From: an uncultured candidate division WWE3 bacterium
GTDB lineage: Bacteria; Patescibacteriota; WWE3; UBA101185; UBA10185
NCBI GenBank assembly: GCA_903879985.1
Contig: CAIRNR010000004.1
Span: 1-32,761, forward strand
Direction of reading: 5' to 3'
Length of the DNA: 32,761 bases
This document shows, in pieces, positions 1-7,590 of this stretch. The notes under the pieces are model-generated. The model searched no databases. It saw only the letters and a program-made list of their open reading frames with translations, and had not been told where the DNA came from. The stretch's first letter is position 1; every line of letters starts with the position of its first letter. Made by a program: the position numbers and the translations under genes.

Positions 1-634
1 GTTCAATCAAAATTTTAATAACCCCCTTTATTTTTACCTCACCTGACTTAAAAGTTTGGTAATATATTGTGAATAATAAATAAATCGGATAAATCATTAG
101 TCCTGATATTCTTGTTGTCTGTGTAATAGCGAAGGATCCACTTAGTATAACTAATTTCCATGCGGTGGTTTTTTTATCCTTAAATAAATATATTAATAAA
201 ACAGATATCATTAGTGCTGTTGCTCCTGGGACATCGTTAACGCTTGTCGGTATAAGTCCTGAAAAGCTGGGAGTAAACAGTAAAATTACAGGACCCAGTA
301 TCGCATATTTGGTTTTTTTAGAGTGTGCATATATCAGAAAGTACGTTGCTATAAATATTGGCAAAGCAGCAATCATATTTTCTAGGTGAAATTTCTCATA
401 TTTAAATTTGGGATTTATTATATTTAAGAATCCGGTGTATGCATACGATTCAAGCGGATCTGTTGAATTTGCCATACTGTAATCTAAAGCGTTTTTATTT
501 TGATAAAAATTTACAAGTTCTTTTCCTTTAACATAGCGGTATTCTTCGTCGGCAGTAATAGGAAATTGTTTATAAGTTATTAAGCATATTGTTATGTAAA
601 TTAAACAAAAAGCTATTATTGGTACATGTTTCAC
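1..634 (-). CDS. GT-C (ArnT/PMT-like) membrane glycosyltransferase, partial (C-terminus outside window)
   Basis: An open frame of 211 codons runs on the minus strand from a GTG at 634 off the left edge. It is clearly paralogous to the complete protein at 12277-13794. Shared blocks are TYK-(x)3-ITADE-x-YRY near the N-terminus, FHLENMI, and a P-[ST]-FSG segment followed by a MIS-x-LLIYL helix. The N-terminal helix, the acidic ITADEE motif in the first outside loop and the following hydrophobic helices fit GT-C enzymes that take sugar from a polyprenyl-phosphate donor at the outer face of the membrane. The substrate is unknown. GTG is chosen because an in-frame TAA lies two codons upstream and a TATTAT box ends exactly 6 bases before it. 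There is no Shine-Dalgarno. It is divergent from the gene at 683. Confidence 0.75.
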   Translation of the reverse strand, partial: MKHVPIIAFCLIYITICLITYKQFPITADEEYRYVKGKELVNFYQNKNALDYSMANSTDPLESYAYTGFLNIINPKFKYEKFHLENMIAALPIFIATYFLIYAHSKKTKYAILGPVILLFTPSFSGLIPTSVNDVPGATALMISVLLIYLFKDKKTTAWKLVILSGSFAITQTTRISGLMIYPIYLLFTIYYQTFKSGEVKIKGVIKILIE

Positions 635-640
635 GCGTTA

Positions 641-646
641 ATAATA
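641..646 (-). promoter_or_regulatory. Putative -10 box of leaderless GTG-started gene
   Basis: TATTAT on the minus strand with a 6-base gap to the GTG at 634. No convincing -35 was seen. The spacing would put the transcript start at the start codon. Confidence 0.4.
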
Positions 647-667
647 GCACGTTGCCATTGAGTTTTA

Positions 668-676
668 TGCTAATAT
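668..676 (+). promoter_or_regulatory. Putative extended -10 (TGC-TAATAT)
   Basis: TGC followed by TAATAT, 6 bases before the ATG at 683; no good -35 at standard spacing. It predicts a leaderless mRNA. Confidence 0.4.
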
Positions 677-682
677 AACTGC

Positions 683-2215
683 ATGCGTAAACCTTTAACT
701 CTGATAATTTTATTTGGAGTTAGCTTGTTTTTGTTTTTATCCCCATTAAGCTCAAAAATTAATTTTTATCAAAATGATGATTGGGTTTACTATAAAATGG
801 TTGAGAATTTTATGCGCGGTGATTTTAAACTGGCATCTATTTCTGCGCCTACATTTTACACACAAGGTTTGATAGCTACATTTTTCAGCATCATATTCGG
901 TATAAATCACCTCCCATACTTAACGTTGTTATTCTCCGTTCTTAATTTTATGCTAGTGTCTTTTATTTGTTATCGCTTCTTACTAAAAAAATTAGGTATT
1001 TCGTTATTAGCAGGTCTATTAGTTTTTGTTACACCTTGGCATATGTATTCCGTTTGGGGATTTATGACTGAAAATTACTTTCTGTCATTTTTACTGGTTA
1101 GTATTCTTTTCTTTTTATATTTCGATGAGCAAAAAAAACAAAAATATTTTGTTTTGTTGTTTTTATTTAGTTTTTTGTCGTTACTACTACGCCAAGTAGC
1201 TTTAGTAATTCCGCTGTCGGTTTTTCTGTATTACCTTTGTAAACGGGATTTTAAACTTACTTGTTTGGCAGGTGTTCTTTTATTTATAGAATCATTGTTT
1301 TATTTTTATTTATTTCCAAAAACTCCGGAGATGTTATCAAAAAGCTTACAGTTCCAGCATTTACTGGATTTCAACTACGCGTATTCTCTGGTTTATGGCG
1401 CATTTTTAATGTTAACCGCAGTAACTATCCCTTTTATTCTCATTGCGCTTGATTATTCCCATAAGAAAAAATCCTACAAGTGGTATGTACTATTTTTAGC
1501 AATTTGCGTTGCCCTATACTATATTTTTAATCGCTTTTATAAACCTATGTCAGTTTCGTGGGGAGAATTTCCCTATCTTGAAAATGTATGGGAAAGAAAA
1601 GGTTTTTATCCAAGAGGTATATTAGGAACGAAGTATTACTTTAAAGGTATTTTTATATTGTATCGCTATTGGGATGTCGCCGCCAAACTGTTTTTTAGTG
1701 GCTTTGCGGCATATTTTGTAGTTTTTAAACGTAAAGTAGTTAACTTCTTTTTTATTTTCATAGTTTGTTATATGGGACTTATGGTGGTTACCGAGACTTT
1801 TTACGATCGATATTTGCTTGTATTAGTGCCTATCACTGTTTTTTATTTTTTGTCGTTTGAAACAAAAATTACGTATACGAAAACCGCGTTTTTAGCCATC
1901 TTCGTTTTGTTTATGGGGTTTCTTTCTTATCAATTTTCTATGGATTTTGTTTTAAGTAACCGTTATGTGTGGGATAAAAGTTTGGAACTCGTACAAAATC
2001 AAAATATTATTCCAAACAAGATTCAGGGTACAAATGCTTGGAAGCTTACCAGTAGAAATTTAGAGAAAAATTACATGTATGATTTTTCCTTTGACTCACA
2101 AAAAGTAAACAAAGACTATGCAACCAGTTATAATCTAGTTGATACAGGAGAAATAAATTTTCCGTTTAGCCTATTTTTGGAGCCAAAAATCTATTTGTAT
2201 GAAAAGAAGTTATGA
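683..2215 (+). CDS. GT-C family polytopic membrane glycosyltransferase-like protein
   Basis: 510 residues with many predicted membrane helices. After the first helix comes an outside loop with NDDW (about residues 31-34) followed by an amphipathic YYKMVENFMRGDF stretch. This resembles the acidic catalytic loop of GT39/GT83 (PMT/ArnT) enzymes, which transfer sugars from polyprenyl-phosphate donors. Helices continue to about residue 425, followed by a soluble C-terminal tail. It overlaps the next gene by four bases (ATGA), so the two are probably translationally coupled and may act on the same cell-envelope polymer or protein. The start has an extended -10 6 bases upstream and no Shine-Dalgarno. 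Family assignment rests on topology and the loop motif; acceptor and donor cannot be told. Confidence 0.7.
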   Translation: MRKPLTLIILFGVSLFLFLSPLSSKINFYQNDDWVYYKMVENFMRGDFKLASISAPTFYTQGLIATFFSIIFGINHLPYLTLLFSVLNFMLVSFICYRFLLKKLGISLLAGLLVFVTPWHMYSVWGFMTENYFLSFLLVSILFFLYFDEQKKQKYFVLLFLFSFLSLLLRQVALVIPLSVFLYYLCKRDFKLTCLAGVLLFIESLFYFYLFPKTPEMLSKSLQFQHLLDFNYAYSLVYGAFLMLTAVTIPFILIALDYSHKKKSYKWYVLFLAICVALYYIFNRFYKPMSVSWGEFPYLENVWERKGFYPRGILGTKYYFKGIFILYRYWDVAAKLFFSGFAAYFVVFKRKVVNFFFIFIVCYMGLMVVTETFYDRYLLVLVPITVFYFLSFETKITYTKTAFLAIFVLFMGFLSYQFSMDFVLSNRYVWDKSLELVQNQNIIPNKIQGTNAWKLTSRNLEKNYMYDFSFDSQKVNKDYATSYNLVDTGEINFPFSLFLEPKIYLYEKKL

Positions 2216-3681
2216 CACGAACTAAATATATTCTAATTATTGTCGCGCTCAGCTTATTATTCCTTCTGCCGCGCATTCCTAAACTTGGATATGATTTTAC
2301 AAATACCGATGCTTTTCGTTGGCATATCCGCTCTGAGAATTTTTTAAATGCTATTCGTTACAAAAAACTTGCAGATACTTATCAACGTTATCATCCTGGC
2401 GTTACGATGATGTGGTTAAACGCAGCTGTTATTTTAGTGACTTACAAATATCAACTAACCTACACAAATACTCCAAAAAGTTTACAAAACGCGGACTATT
2501 TTCCTATTTTAGATGGAATTTCCAAGGGAGCTATTGTGGCGGTTTTGTTAGTTATGCTGATTTTTCAGTTGATACTGCTCTCAAAGATATTCAATAAAAA
2601 GACTGCTCTCTTATATGTATTTTTGATTTGTGTCGAGCCTTATATGATTGGTATAAATCGTTGGTTTCATTTAACTTCCCTCGAAGTGTTTTTTGGGTTT
2701 ACCTCCCTTTTATTTTTGCTTTACTGGCACAAGTACGATAAAAAGATGTTTATGTTTGTGTCCGCGGTTTTTTTGGGTTTGGCGATCTTAACTAAAACCA
2801 CAACTTTAATGCTGGTGCCTATATTGTTGGTGATCTTCGTTTCCAGATTTTTTAAATCACATAAACGAGAAGGTATTCAATATGCAGCGTTGTATTTTCT
2901 AACCACAGTAGCTGTGATATTCCTGCTTTTCCCTGCTCTTTGGGTTGATCCTATTGGCGTGTACAAACAACTTTACGACGCGATTTTTTTAGCTGTTACA
3001 GATAATGTTCGTTCCGAAATGCTTCCTGTGTATATGCAGCCTTTTTATTATTTAATAATCTTGGGTTTTAAGCTTTCGCCGTTTACGTTGATTTTAGCGA
3101 TTGTGTCGGTTGTAAGTTTGCGAAAGACAAAGGATTTTTACTTACAAGTAATGGCTTTATCTTTTTTGTGGTTTTACTTTTGCTTTTCTGTCACTGAAAA
3201 AAAGATTGATCGCTATGTTTTGGCAATGTTTCCATATTTACTGATTATTTGCGCATATTACCTGTCTGGTTTACAAAAGAGACTTCAACTAGTTTATGTT
3301 TTAATGTCATTAGTCTTTCTTGGTTACGTAACTTATGTTTATTTTCCACACTATTTTGCCTATTATTCGCCGGTTTTTGGAGGAACCCGTGTGGCTAATA
3401 ATATTGGCGTTTACGAAAATGGTGGTGCTTACTTTGCCGAGGCAGCTTTTTATTTAAATACAAAGGGCCGCGATAAAAGCACCTATGTTCCAAATAGTTT
3501 TGAATCTTTTTCCAGTTATTACAAAGGTCATTCACAGCGCGAGTTTGATACAAACACCGATTACGTGGTTAACCGTTTGGATATTGATCGCAAATCTTTT
3601 GATGGTGTTTATTGCAACAAAATCGATAAAACTTTTGGAAGCAAAGATTTACAAGTTGTTGCTGTTTTCTCTTGCAAATAA
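2212..3681 (+). CDS. Glycosyltransferase family 39-like membrane protein
   Basis: 489 residues with an N-terminal helix, then an outside loop with NTDAFRWHIRSENF and YQRYHPGVTMMW. An Asp in loop 1 followed by an HPG-type motif is typical of family 39 (PMT-like) mannosyl/aminoarabinosyl transferases. Around ten further hydrophobic helices follow, and a soluble C-terminal region of about 100 residues carries a YY..VFGG-like block. The ATG overlaps the stop of the preceding GT-C gene (ATGA), so it is the second gene of a two-gene operon. The likely role is lipid-linked sugar transfer at the outer face of the membrane. The specific reaction is inferred only at family level. Confidence 0.75.
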   Translation: MTRTKYILIIVALSLLFLLPRIPKLGYDFTNTDAFRWHIRSENFLNAIRYKKLADTYQRYHPGVTMMWLNAAVILVTYKYQLTYTNTPKSLQNADYFPILDGISKGAIVAVLLVMLIFQLILLSKIFNKKTALLYVFLICVEPYMIGINRWFHLTSLEVFFGFTSLLFLLYWHKYDKKMFMFVSAVFLGLAILTKTTTLMLVPILLVIFVSRFFKSHKREGIQYAALYFLTTVAVIFLLFPALWVDPIGVYKQLYDAIFLAVTDNVRSEMLPVYMQPFYYLIILGFKLSPFTLILAIVSVVSLRKTKDFYLQVMALSFLWFYFCFSVTEKKIDRYVLAMFPYLLIICAYYLSGLQKRLQLVYVLMSLVFLGYVTYVYFPHYFAYYSPVFGGTRVANNIGVYENGGAYFAEAAFYLNTKGRDKSTYVPNSFESFSSYYKGHSQREFDTNTDYVVNRLDIDRKSFDGVYCNKIDKTFGSKDLQVVAVFSCK

Positions 3682-3731
3682 TCATTGACAACTAACTCTT
3701 CGTTGCACTACTCTTATACTCAGGATTCATT

Positions 3732-4271
3732 ATGAAGCTAATCTTTAAAAACACTGCTTATATCTTTCTTTTACTCGTAGCAGTAAGTATTTTATCCGCA
3801 CCAAAAACATTAGCTTCTACTCTTCAATTATCAAAGATTGGTGCCTTAGATATTGGTGGGAAATTTTATAACGAATGGTGGTATACCGGAGCTAACCCAG
3901 CTCTTGTTGGAAAAGCAACTGCTAATACAGATGTCTCAGTAAAAATTGATGAAACCGCAGGCACAGCAAAAGCAAATGGAACGGGTGATTGGTCTTTTAA
4001 TACAACTCTTACAACCGGTGACCATAAAATAGTTATTACGCAAGGTGCAGAAAATATCACTTTCACACTTCATGAAGGTCAACCACTTCCAGCCAATATT
4101 GGCGGTACAACAAATCAAGCAACAGTGGCTAGTAAAACACCAGTAACAGGCTTTAATCAAATAGTTGCATTATCTTTTGGTCTTGGAGTTATTCTTTTAG
4201 CTTCTTACCTATATATTTGGGGTGATAGTAAAAGAAAATCAGTTTTCGAAGCTAAAATTCTTAAAGATTAA
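3732..4271 (+). CDS. Secreted Ig-like (Big-type) surface protein with C-terminal membrane anchor
   Basis: 179 residues. Residues 1-29 form a signal peptide (Lys, hydrophobic run, TLAS cleavage-like site). Residues about 38-115 look like one bacterial Ig-like beta-sandwich, with the pattern GxA-(x)n-DVSVKID-(x)n-GDWSFNTTL-(x)n-GDHKIVITQG. A short Pro/Thr linker leads to PVTG (137-140), a hydrophobic helix (about 144-163) and a basic DSKRK patch, ending with about ten extra residues. This is a membrane-anchored or possibly sortase-processed surface protein. A TATACT lies 11 bases before the ATG, with a weak AGGA between. It follows the GT39-like gene by 50 bases and ends head-on against the HIT gene with no intergenic bases. 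Function beyond adhesion or envelope is unknown. Confidence 0.7.
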   Translation: MKLIFKNTAYIFLLLVAVSILSAPKTLASTLQLSKIGALDIGGKFYNEWWYTGANPALVGKATANTDVSVKIDETAGTAKANGTGDWSFNTTLTTGDHKIVITQGAENITFTLHEGQPLPANIGGTTNQATVASKTPVTGFNQIVALSFGLGVILLASYLYIWGDSKRKSVFEAKILKD

Positions 4272-4661
4272 TTAATTTTTACTTCTAATCTCTTCAGCTA
4301 AATCTAAAAGTTCTTCCGCCGACGGTTTTTCTTTTAACTGTTCTTTGTAGTTTTCGTAAACAGGATATAACTTTGTGTGCAAATGACTGACTTCTAAACC
4401 TTCGGCTTGCATAAAAACCCACTCAACGCCTAAGCCTTTTTCTAAAAACTTTGCCGCCTGTTTTGTTGCCAAAATTAGCTCGCAAATATCTTTGTCGTCG
4501 TTGTTAAATAAATATGAAGGTTTGTGTGCTTTTGGTATCACCACAGTCATGCCTTTAACCTTTGGACTTGTATCCAATATGGCCATGTGAGTTTCGTTTT
4601 CCCAGATTATGTTTGCGGGAATTTCGCCTGATGCAATTTTACAAAATATGCAGTTTTCCAT
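4272..4661 (-). CDS. HIT family nucleotide-binding hydrolase/transferase with variant triad
   Basis: 129 residues. The N-terminus has the usual CIFCKI zinc-type Cys pair and ANIIWEN, followed by the VVIPKAHKPS strand. The histidine triad reads SHLHTKLYP: the first two His are present, including the middle His that is the nucleophile in HINT-type enzymes, but the third is Lys. The family hydrolyses or transfers nucleoside monophosphates from substrates such as AMP-amidates or dinucleoside polyphosphates; the actual substrate is unknown. It follows the methyltransferase gene by 14 bases on the same strand and is probably co-transcribed. A TAGAAT sits exactly 6 bases before the ATG, suggesting an additional leaderless start. 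No Shine-Dalgarno. Confidence 0.85.
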   Translation of the reverse strand: MENCIFCKIASGEIPANIIWENETHMAILDTSPKVKGMTVVIPKAHKPSYLFNNDDKDICELILATKQAAKFLEKGLGVEWVFMQAEGLEVSHLHTKLYPVYENYKEQLKEKPSAEELLDLAEEIRSKN

Positions 4662-4667
4662 GGTTGT

Positions 4668-4673
4668 ATTCTA
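4668..4673 (-). promoter_or_regulatory. Putative -10 box upstream of HIT gene
   Basis: TAGAAT on the minus strand, 6 bases from the ATG at 4661, lying just past the stop of the methyltransferase gene. No clear -35. Confidence 0.3.
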
Positions 4674-4675
4674 AC

Positions 4676-5356
4676 TTACCGCGCAAGCTTTTTAAATATC
4701 AGGTATTTATTTGATTTATTATCTTTGCCGTCAGCTTCCAATTTTTCTACAAGTTCAACGTCGTAATTTGTAGAAATATCGTTTAATTCTTTTTCGGTAA
4801 ATTTATGCGCATATCTTTCGGTTTCAGGCTTTTTGTCCCACCCCAAAATGTAGTCACCTTCATCAGGTAATGTTTTGAGAACTTTTTCTGCCTTAAAGTC
4901 CCAAAAGGTTAAAACAAGTATGCCTTTTTCTTCTAACAGCGCAATCACGTCGTGCAGCCACTTTTCTCTAAACTCTTTGCCTGGAATGTGATGCATAAGC
5001 CCAAACACAACTATAAAGTTATATTTATCTTTTAAGCTTTCCAAGTTACCAAACACGTCTACATCAATAAATTTACATTCAGGATTTTTTGATTGGGCTT
5101 CTGATAATAACTCTGCGTTGTTGTCTATGCCCGTGTATTCAAATTTCTTACTAGTGTTTTCCTTTAGAAAATTTAAAAACCTTCCGTTGCCGCAGCCAAT
5201 ATCCAAAACCTTTGGTTCGGGGAGGTCTTCAAAAAAATTCACTACCCTACCCCACCCTTTCCAGTTGCTCTGACGTGTTTTGCTGAAATGCGTAGCAACT
5301 GATTGGTAAAATTTGGTATTTAAGGCTAAAATCTGTTTTATTGTGGAATCATTCAT
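4676..5356 (-). CDS. Class I SAM-dependent methyltransferase, Trm9/ALKBH8-like
   Basis: 226 residues. SAM motif I is VLDIGCGNGRFL (50-61), followed by an acidic GIDNN strand end, FIDVDVF (motif II-like) and GLMHHIPG. The N-terminal FYQSVATHFSKTR (17-28) followed by W matches the signature of Trm9/ALKBH8 methyltransferases, which in eukaryotes esterify cm5U at tRNA position 34 to mcm5U. It lies head-to-head with Elp3, the enzyme that builds the cm5U group, which supports this reading. ATG 5356 is chosen because the ATG at 5365 lies inside a perfect TATAAT (5369-5364) whose end is 7 bases from 5356. The longer frame to 5635 would run through Elp3. It is followed by the HIT gene. Exact substrate is inferred. 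Confidence 0.75.
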   Translation of the reverse strand: MNDSTIKQILALNTKFYQSVATHFSKTRQSNWKGWGRVVNFFEDLPEPKVLDIGCGNGRFLNFLKENTSKKFEYTGIDNNAELLSEAQSKNPECKFIDVDVFGNLESLKDKYNFIVVFGLMHHIPGKEFREKWLHDVIALLEEKGILVLTFWDFKAEKVLKTLPDEGDYILGWDKKPETERYAHKFTEKELNDISTNYDVELVEKLEADGKDNKSNKYLIFKKLAR

Positions 5357-7052
5357 TCTGACCATTATAGAGCAAATATCAAAACTTCCGCCTAATTCCC
5401 ACGAAAAAGTGTGGAAGATACTACATAAGGACGGCAAAGACCTTTCTAAAACCGAGGTTTTAAAGGCGTACAAGGCTTTGGTAGCAAACGGTGGTATAAA
5501 GTTATCTCTTAAAGCTGAAAAGGCGTTCTTAGCCAATATAAAGACTAAAAATACACGTACAATATCAGGTGTTACTCCCGTTACAGTTTTAACAAAGCCA
5601 TTTCCTTGCCCAGGCAAATGTATTTTTTGTCCCAACGATTATCGTATGCCCAAAAGTTATTTATCAAGCGAACCCGGTGCGCAAAGAGCTTTTGCAAACA
5701 AATTCGACCCTTATATGCAAACTTATAACCGTTTGTTGGCATATAAAAACATGGGCCACGGCACGGACAAAGTTGAACTTATTGTTTTAGGTGGAACTTG
5801 GTCGGCCTATCCAAAGGAATATCAACGCTGGTTTATAAAAAGATGCTTTGATGCAATGAACGACTTTGATCCAGAAAATACAGTTGAACGTGTAACTTTA
5901 GAAAGTGTTATGCCCTATTCTGAGGAAGATTTAAAGCAAAATGAAGGTTTGGTAAGTTATAACAAGGTTGTGGCAAAAGCTATGACTTCTCGTTTGCACG
6001 CAAGTCAGGAATCAAGTACGTGGGAAGAAGTTGAAGTTGCGCATAACGTTAATGAAACGTCACGTATTCGTTGTGTTGGATTAGTTATCGAAACTCGCCC
6101 CGACGAAATAAACGAAGAAGAAGTTATAAATATTCGAAGGCTTGGTGCCACTAAGGTTCAGCTTGGTGTTCAAAGTTTAAATGATAAAGTTCTGAGTTTA
6201 AATAAGCGTGGCCACGATGTTGCACAAACTGCTTTGGCTTTTAAATTGTTGCGCCAAGCCGGTTTTAAGATTCACGTTCATTGGATGCCTAATTTGTATG
6301 GTTCTAACCCGGAAATGGACAAAAAAGATTTTGTTAAATTATTTAAAAACCCAAAATTCAGACCTGACGAATTAAAGATTTACCCATGTTCATTAATAGA
6401 ATCAGCCGAGCTTTTTGATTATTACAAAAAAGGTTTGTGGCAGCCTTATACCAATGAACAGCTAATTGATGTTTTGAGTTTTTGTTTGTCTCATGTGCCA
6501 AACTATTGCAGAGTAACACGAGTTATTCGAGATATTTCATCTGAAGATATTGTTGTTGGAAATAAACTTACTAATATGCGCCAAATCGTTGAGGAAGCTG
6601 TTAAAAAATCTGGTGGCACTTTAGACGATATTAGGTCGCGCGAGGTAAGGGGAAGGCTTGTGGAGTCATCTGAGCTTAAATTGCGAACTACTCGATACAC
6701 CACTACAAATTCTACGGAATATTTTTTCGAATATATTTGTGATGATAACGATATCGTTGGTTTTTTAAGATTGTCTTTACCAAAAGATATCGTTTGTTTT
6801 ATTAGCGAGTTAAGTGGCGTGGCAATTATTCGCGAAATACACGTTTATGGTGAAACAGTTAACATCGGTGACAAGGAAGACGGTAAGGCACAGCACTTAG
6901 GTTTGGGAAAATCTTTAATAAGTGAAGCAAAGAAGTTGGCAAAAAAGCATGGGTTTGCGGAGCTCGCTGTAATTTCTTCGATTGGTACGCGTGAGTATTA
7001 TAGGAAGAATGGCTTTGTTGATGGAGTTTTGTATCAGTCGCTATCGTTATAA
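5343..7052 (+). CDS. elp3: Elp3-like tRNA wobble-uridine carboxymethyl-forming radical SAM / acetyl-CoA enzyme
   Basis: 569 residues from GTG 5343. A TTG at 5313 would add 10; both are uncertain because no ATG is available. The radical SAM centre is CPGKCIFCP, spacing Cx3Cx2C, Cys at residues 89, 93 and 96, preceded by the Elp3-typical TISGVTPVTVLTKP. The barrel continues with VLGGTWSAYP, IETRPDEI, LGVQS and HWMPNLYGS. The C-terminal part is a GNAT domain with QHLGLGKSL and GTREYYRKNGF. The family makes the 5-carboxymethyl(-amide) group on tRNA U34 from acetyl-CoA. A TAAAAT lies 10 bases before the GTG. The 5' end overlaps the divergent methyltransferase gene by about 14 bases. An intrinsic terminator follows. 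Confidence 0.92.
   Translation: MESFILTIIEQISKLPPNSHEKVWKILHKDGKDLSKTEVLKAYKALVANGGIKLSLKAEKAFLANIKTKNTRTISGVTPVTVLTKPFPCPGKCIFCPNDYRMPKSYLSSEPGAQRAFANKFDPYMQTYNRLLAYKNMGHGTDKVELIVLGGTWSAYPKEYQRWFIKRCFDAMNDFDPENTVERVTLESVMPYSEEDLKQNEGLVSYNKVVAKAMTSRLHASQESSTWEEVEVAHNVNETSRIRCVGLVIETRPDEINEEEVINIRRLGATKVQLGVQSLNDKVLSLNKRGHDVAQTALAFKLLRQAGFKIHVHWMPNLYGSNPEMDKKDFVKLFKNPKFRPDELKIYPCSLIESAELFDYYKKGLWQPYTNEQLIDVLSFCLSHVPNYCRVTRVIRDISSEDIVVGNKLTNMRQIVEEAVKKSGGTLDDIRSREVRGRLVESSELKLRTTRYTTTNSTEYFFEYICDDNDIVGFLRLSLPKDIVCFISELSGVAIIREIHVYGETVNIGDKEDGKAQHLGLGKSLISEAKKLAKKHGFAELAVISSIGTREYYRKNGFVDGVLYQSLSL
5364..5369 (-). promoter_or_regulatory. TATAAT -10 box of methyltransferase-HIT operon
   Basis: Perfect TATAAT on the minus strand, 7 bases before ATG 5356. 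It overlaps the next ATG upstream (5365) and so excludes it as the start of the usual transcript. Confidence 0.5.
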
Positions 7053-7070
7053 GTTTGGTTGAGGAAAAAA

Positions 7071-7106
7071 AATGAACCCCTATTGTTTTTTGCAAAAGGG
7101 GTTTTT
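7071..7106 (+). terminator. Intrinsic terminator after elp3
   Basis: Stem AACCCCT (7075-7081) with AGGGGTT (7097-7103), followed by a T run to 7106 and preceded by an A run, so it may also act on the opposite strand. Confidence 0.75.
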
Positions 7107-7112
7107 GTATTT

Positions 7113-7463
7113 CTAAGGCGACGTTATTTCTTTTTTTGTTATTGTGACTGTATAACCCTTCATGAAAGGTATATTCCACGCCAGATTATAATCTCCGTTT
7201 TCAGCATAAATATCTGAAACTGCTTTCGCTGATATGATACATTCAACTTCATCGAAAATATTTCTAGTTTCACATATTTGTATCGCAGCACCAACTCTTT
7301 CTTGCTTTTCACGATATTGTAGAACTTCACTTGCCCAGTGAGTATCTATGCTGTAAATGCTGAATACGTTAGTAAAAACAATGCCCACGTCTGCACCAAT
7401 GATGCAAACTAGTATGATAATAACACTGTATTGTCGCCAGCAGACTTTCCATATTTGTTTCAT
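7113..7463 (-). CDS. Unrecognised single-pass membrane protein
   Basis: 116 residues, no family recognised. Residues about 10-31 form one hydrophobic helix after a basic N-terminus (KQIWKVCWRQ). The rest is predicted outside, mixed polar, with two Cys in ICETRNIFDEVECI that could pair. ATG 7463 is preferred over GTG 7469 because GGGAG is well spaced from it. The unit is self-contained: a TTGTTG-N17-TATAAT promoter about 30 bases upstream and Shine-Dalgarno. On the 3' side the elp3 terminator hairpin lies just past its stop and could end both transcripts. It differs from the conserved neighbours, which lack Shine-Dalgarno sites. Function unknown; the envelope location is inferred. Confidence 0.65.
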   Translation of the reverse strand: MKQIWKVCWRQYSVIIILVCIIGADVGIVFTNVFSIYSIDTHWASEVLQYREKQERVGAAIQICETRNIFDEVECIISAKAVSDIYAENGDYNLAWNIPFMKGYTVTITKKEITSP

Positions 7464-7493
7464 TACCACTTCTCCCTTTTCAGTATTTTCGGC

Positions 7494-7522
7494 ATTATAC
7501 TACTATAGGGTCTGTACAACAA
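7494..7522 (-). promoter_or_regulatory. Sigma-70-type promoter TTGTTG-N17-TATAAT
   Basis: On the minus strand the -35 TTGTTG (7522-7517) and -10 TATAAT (7499-7494) are separated by 17 bases. It predicts a leader of about 25 bases containing the GGGAG ribosome site. Confidence 0.65.
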
Positions 7523-7530
7523 GCTTATTG

Positions 7531-7568
7531 GTACAAAAAAGACCCGGAGTCGTTCCGGGCCTTTGTAC
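7531..7568. terminator. Bidirectional intrinsic terminator
   Basis: Core stem CCCGGA/TCCGGG with a 5-base loop, extended by GTACAAA (7531-7537) and TTTGTAC (7562-7568). The minus direction has a TCTTTTTT run, so it chiefly ends the lipoprotein gene and shields the promoter of the 7463 gene. Confidence 0.85.
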
Positions 7569-7590
7569 TAACGATTATCGTTGTAACGAC

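Noticed and set aside
165-389. Open frame of 74 codons on the plus strand
   Set aside because: It lies inside the minus-strand GT-C gene at 1-634, which has clear homology to 12277-13794; the plus frame has no ribosome site or family match.
5357-5635. N-terminal extension of the methyltransferase by 93 codons
   Set aside because: It runs through the radical SAM region of Elp3 on the other strand, and a perfect TATAAT plus ATG 5356 marks the true start.
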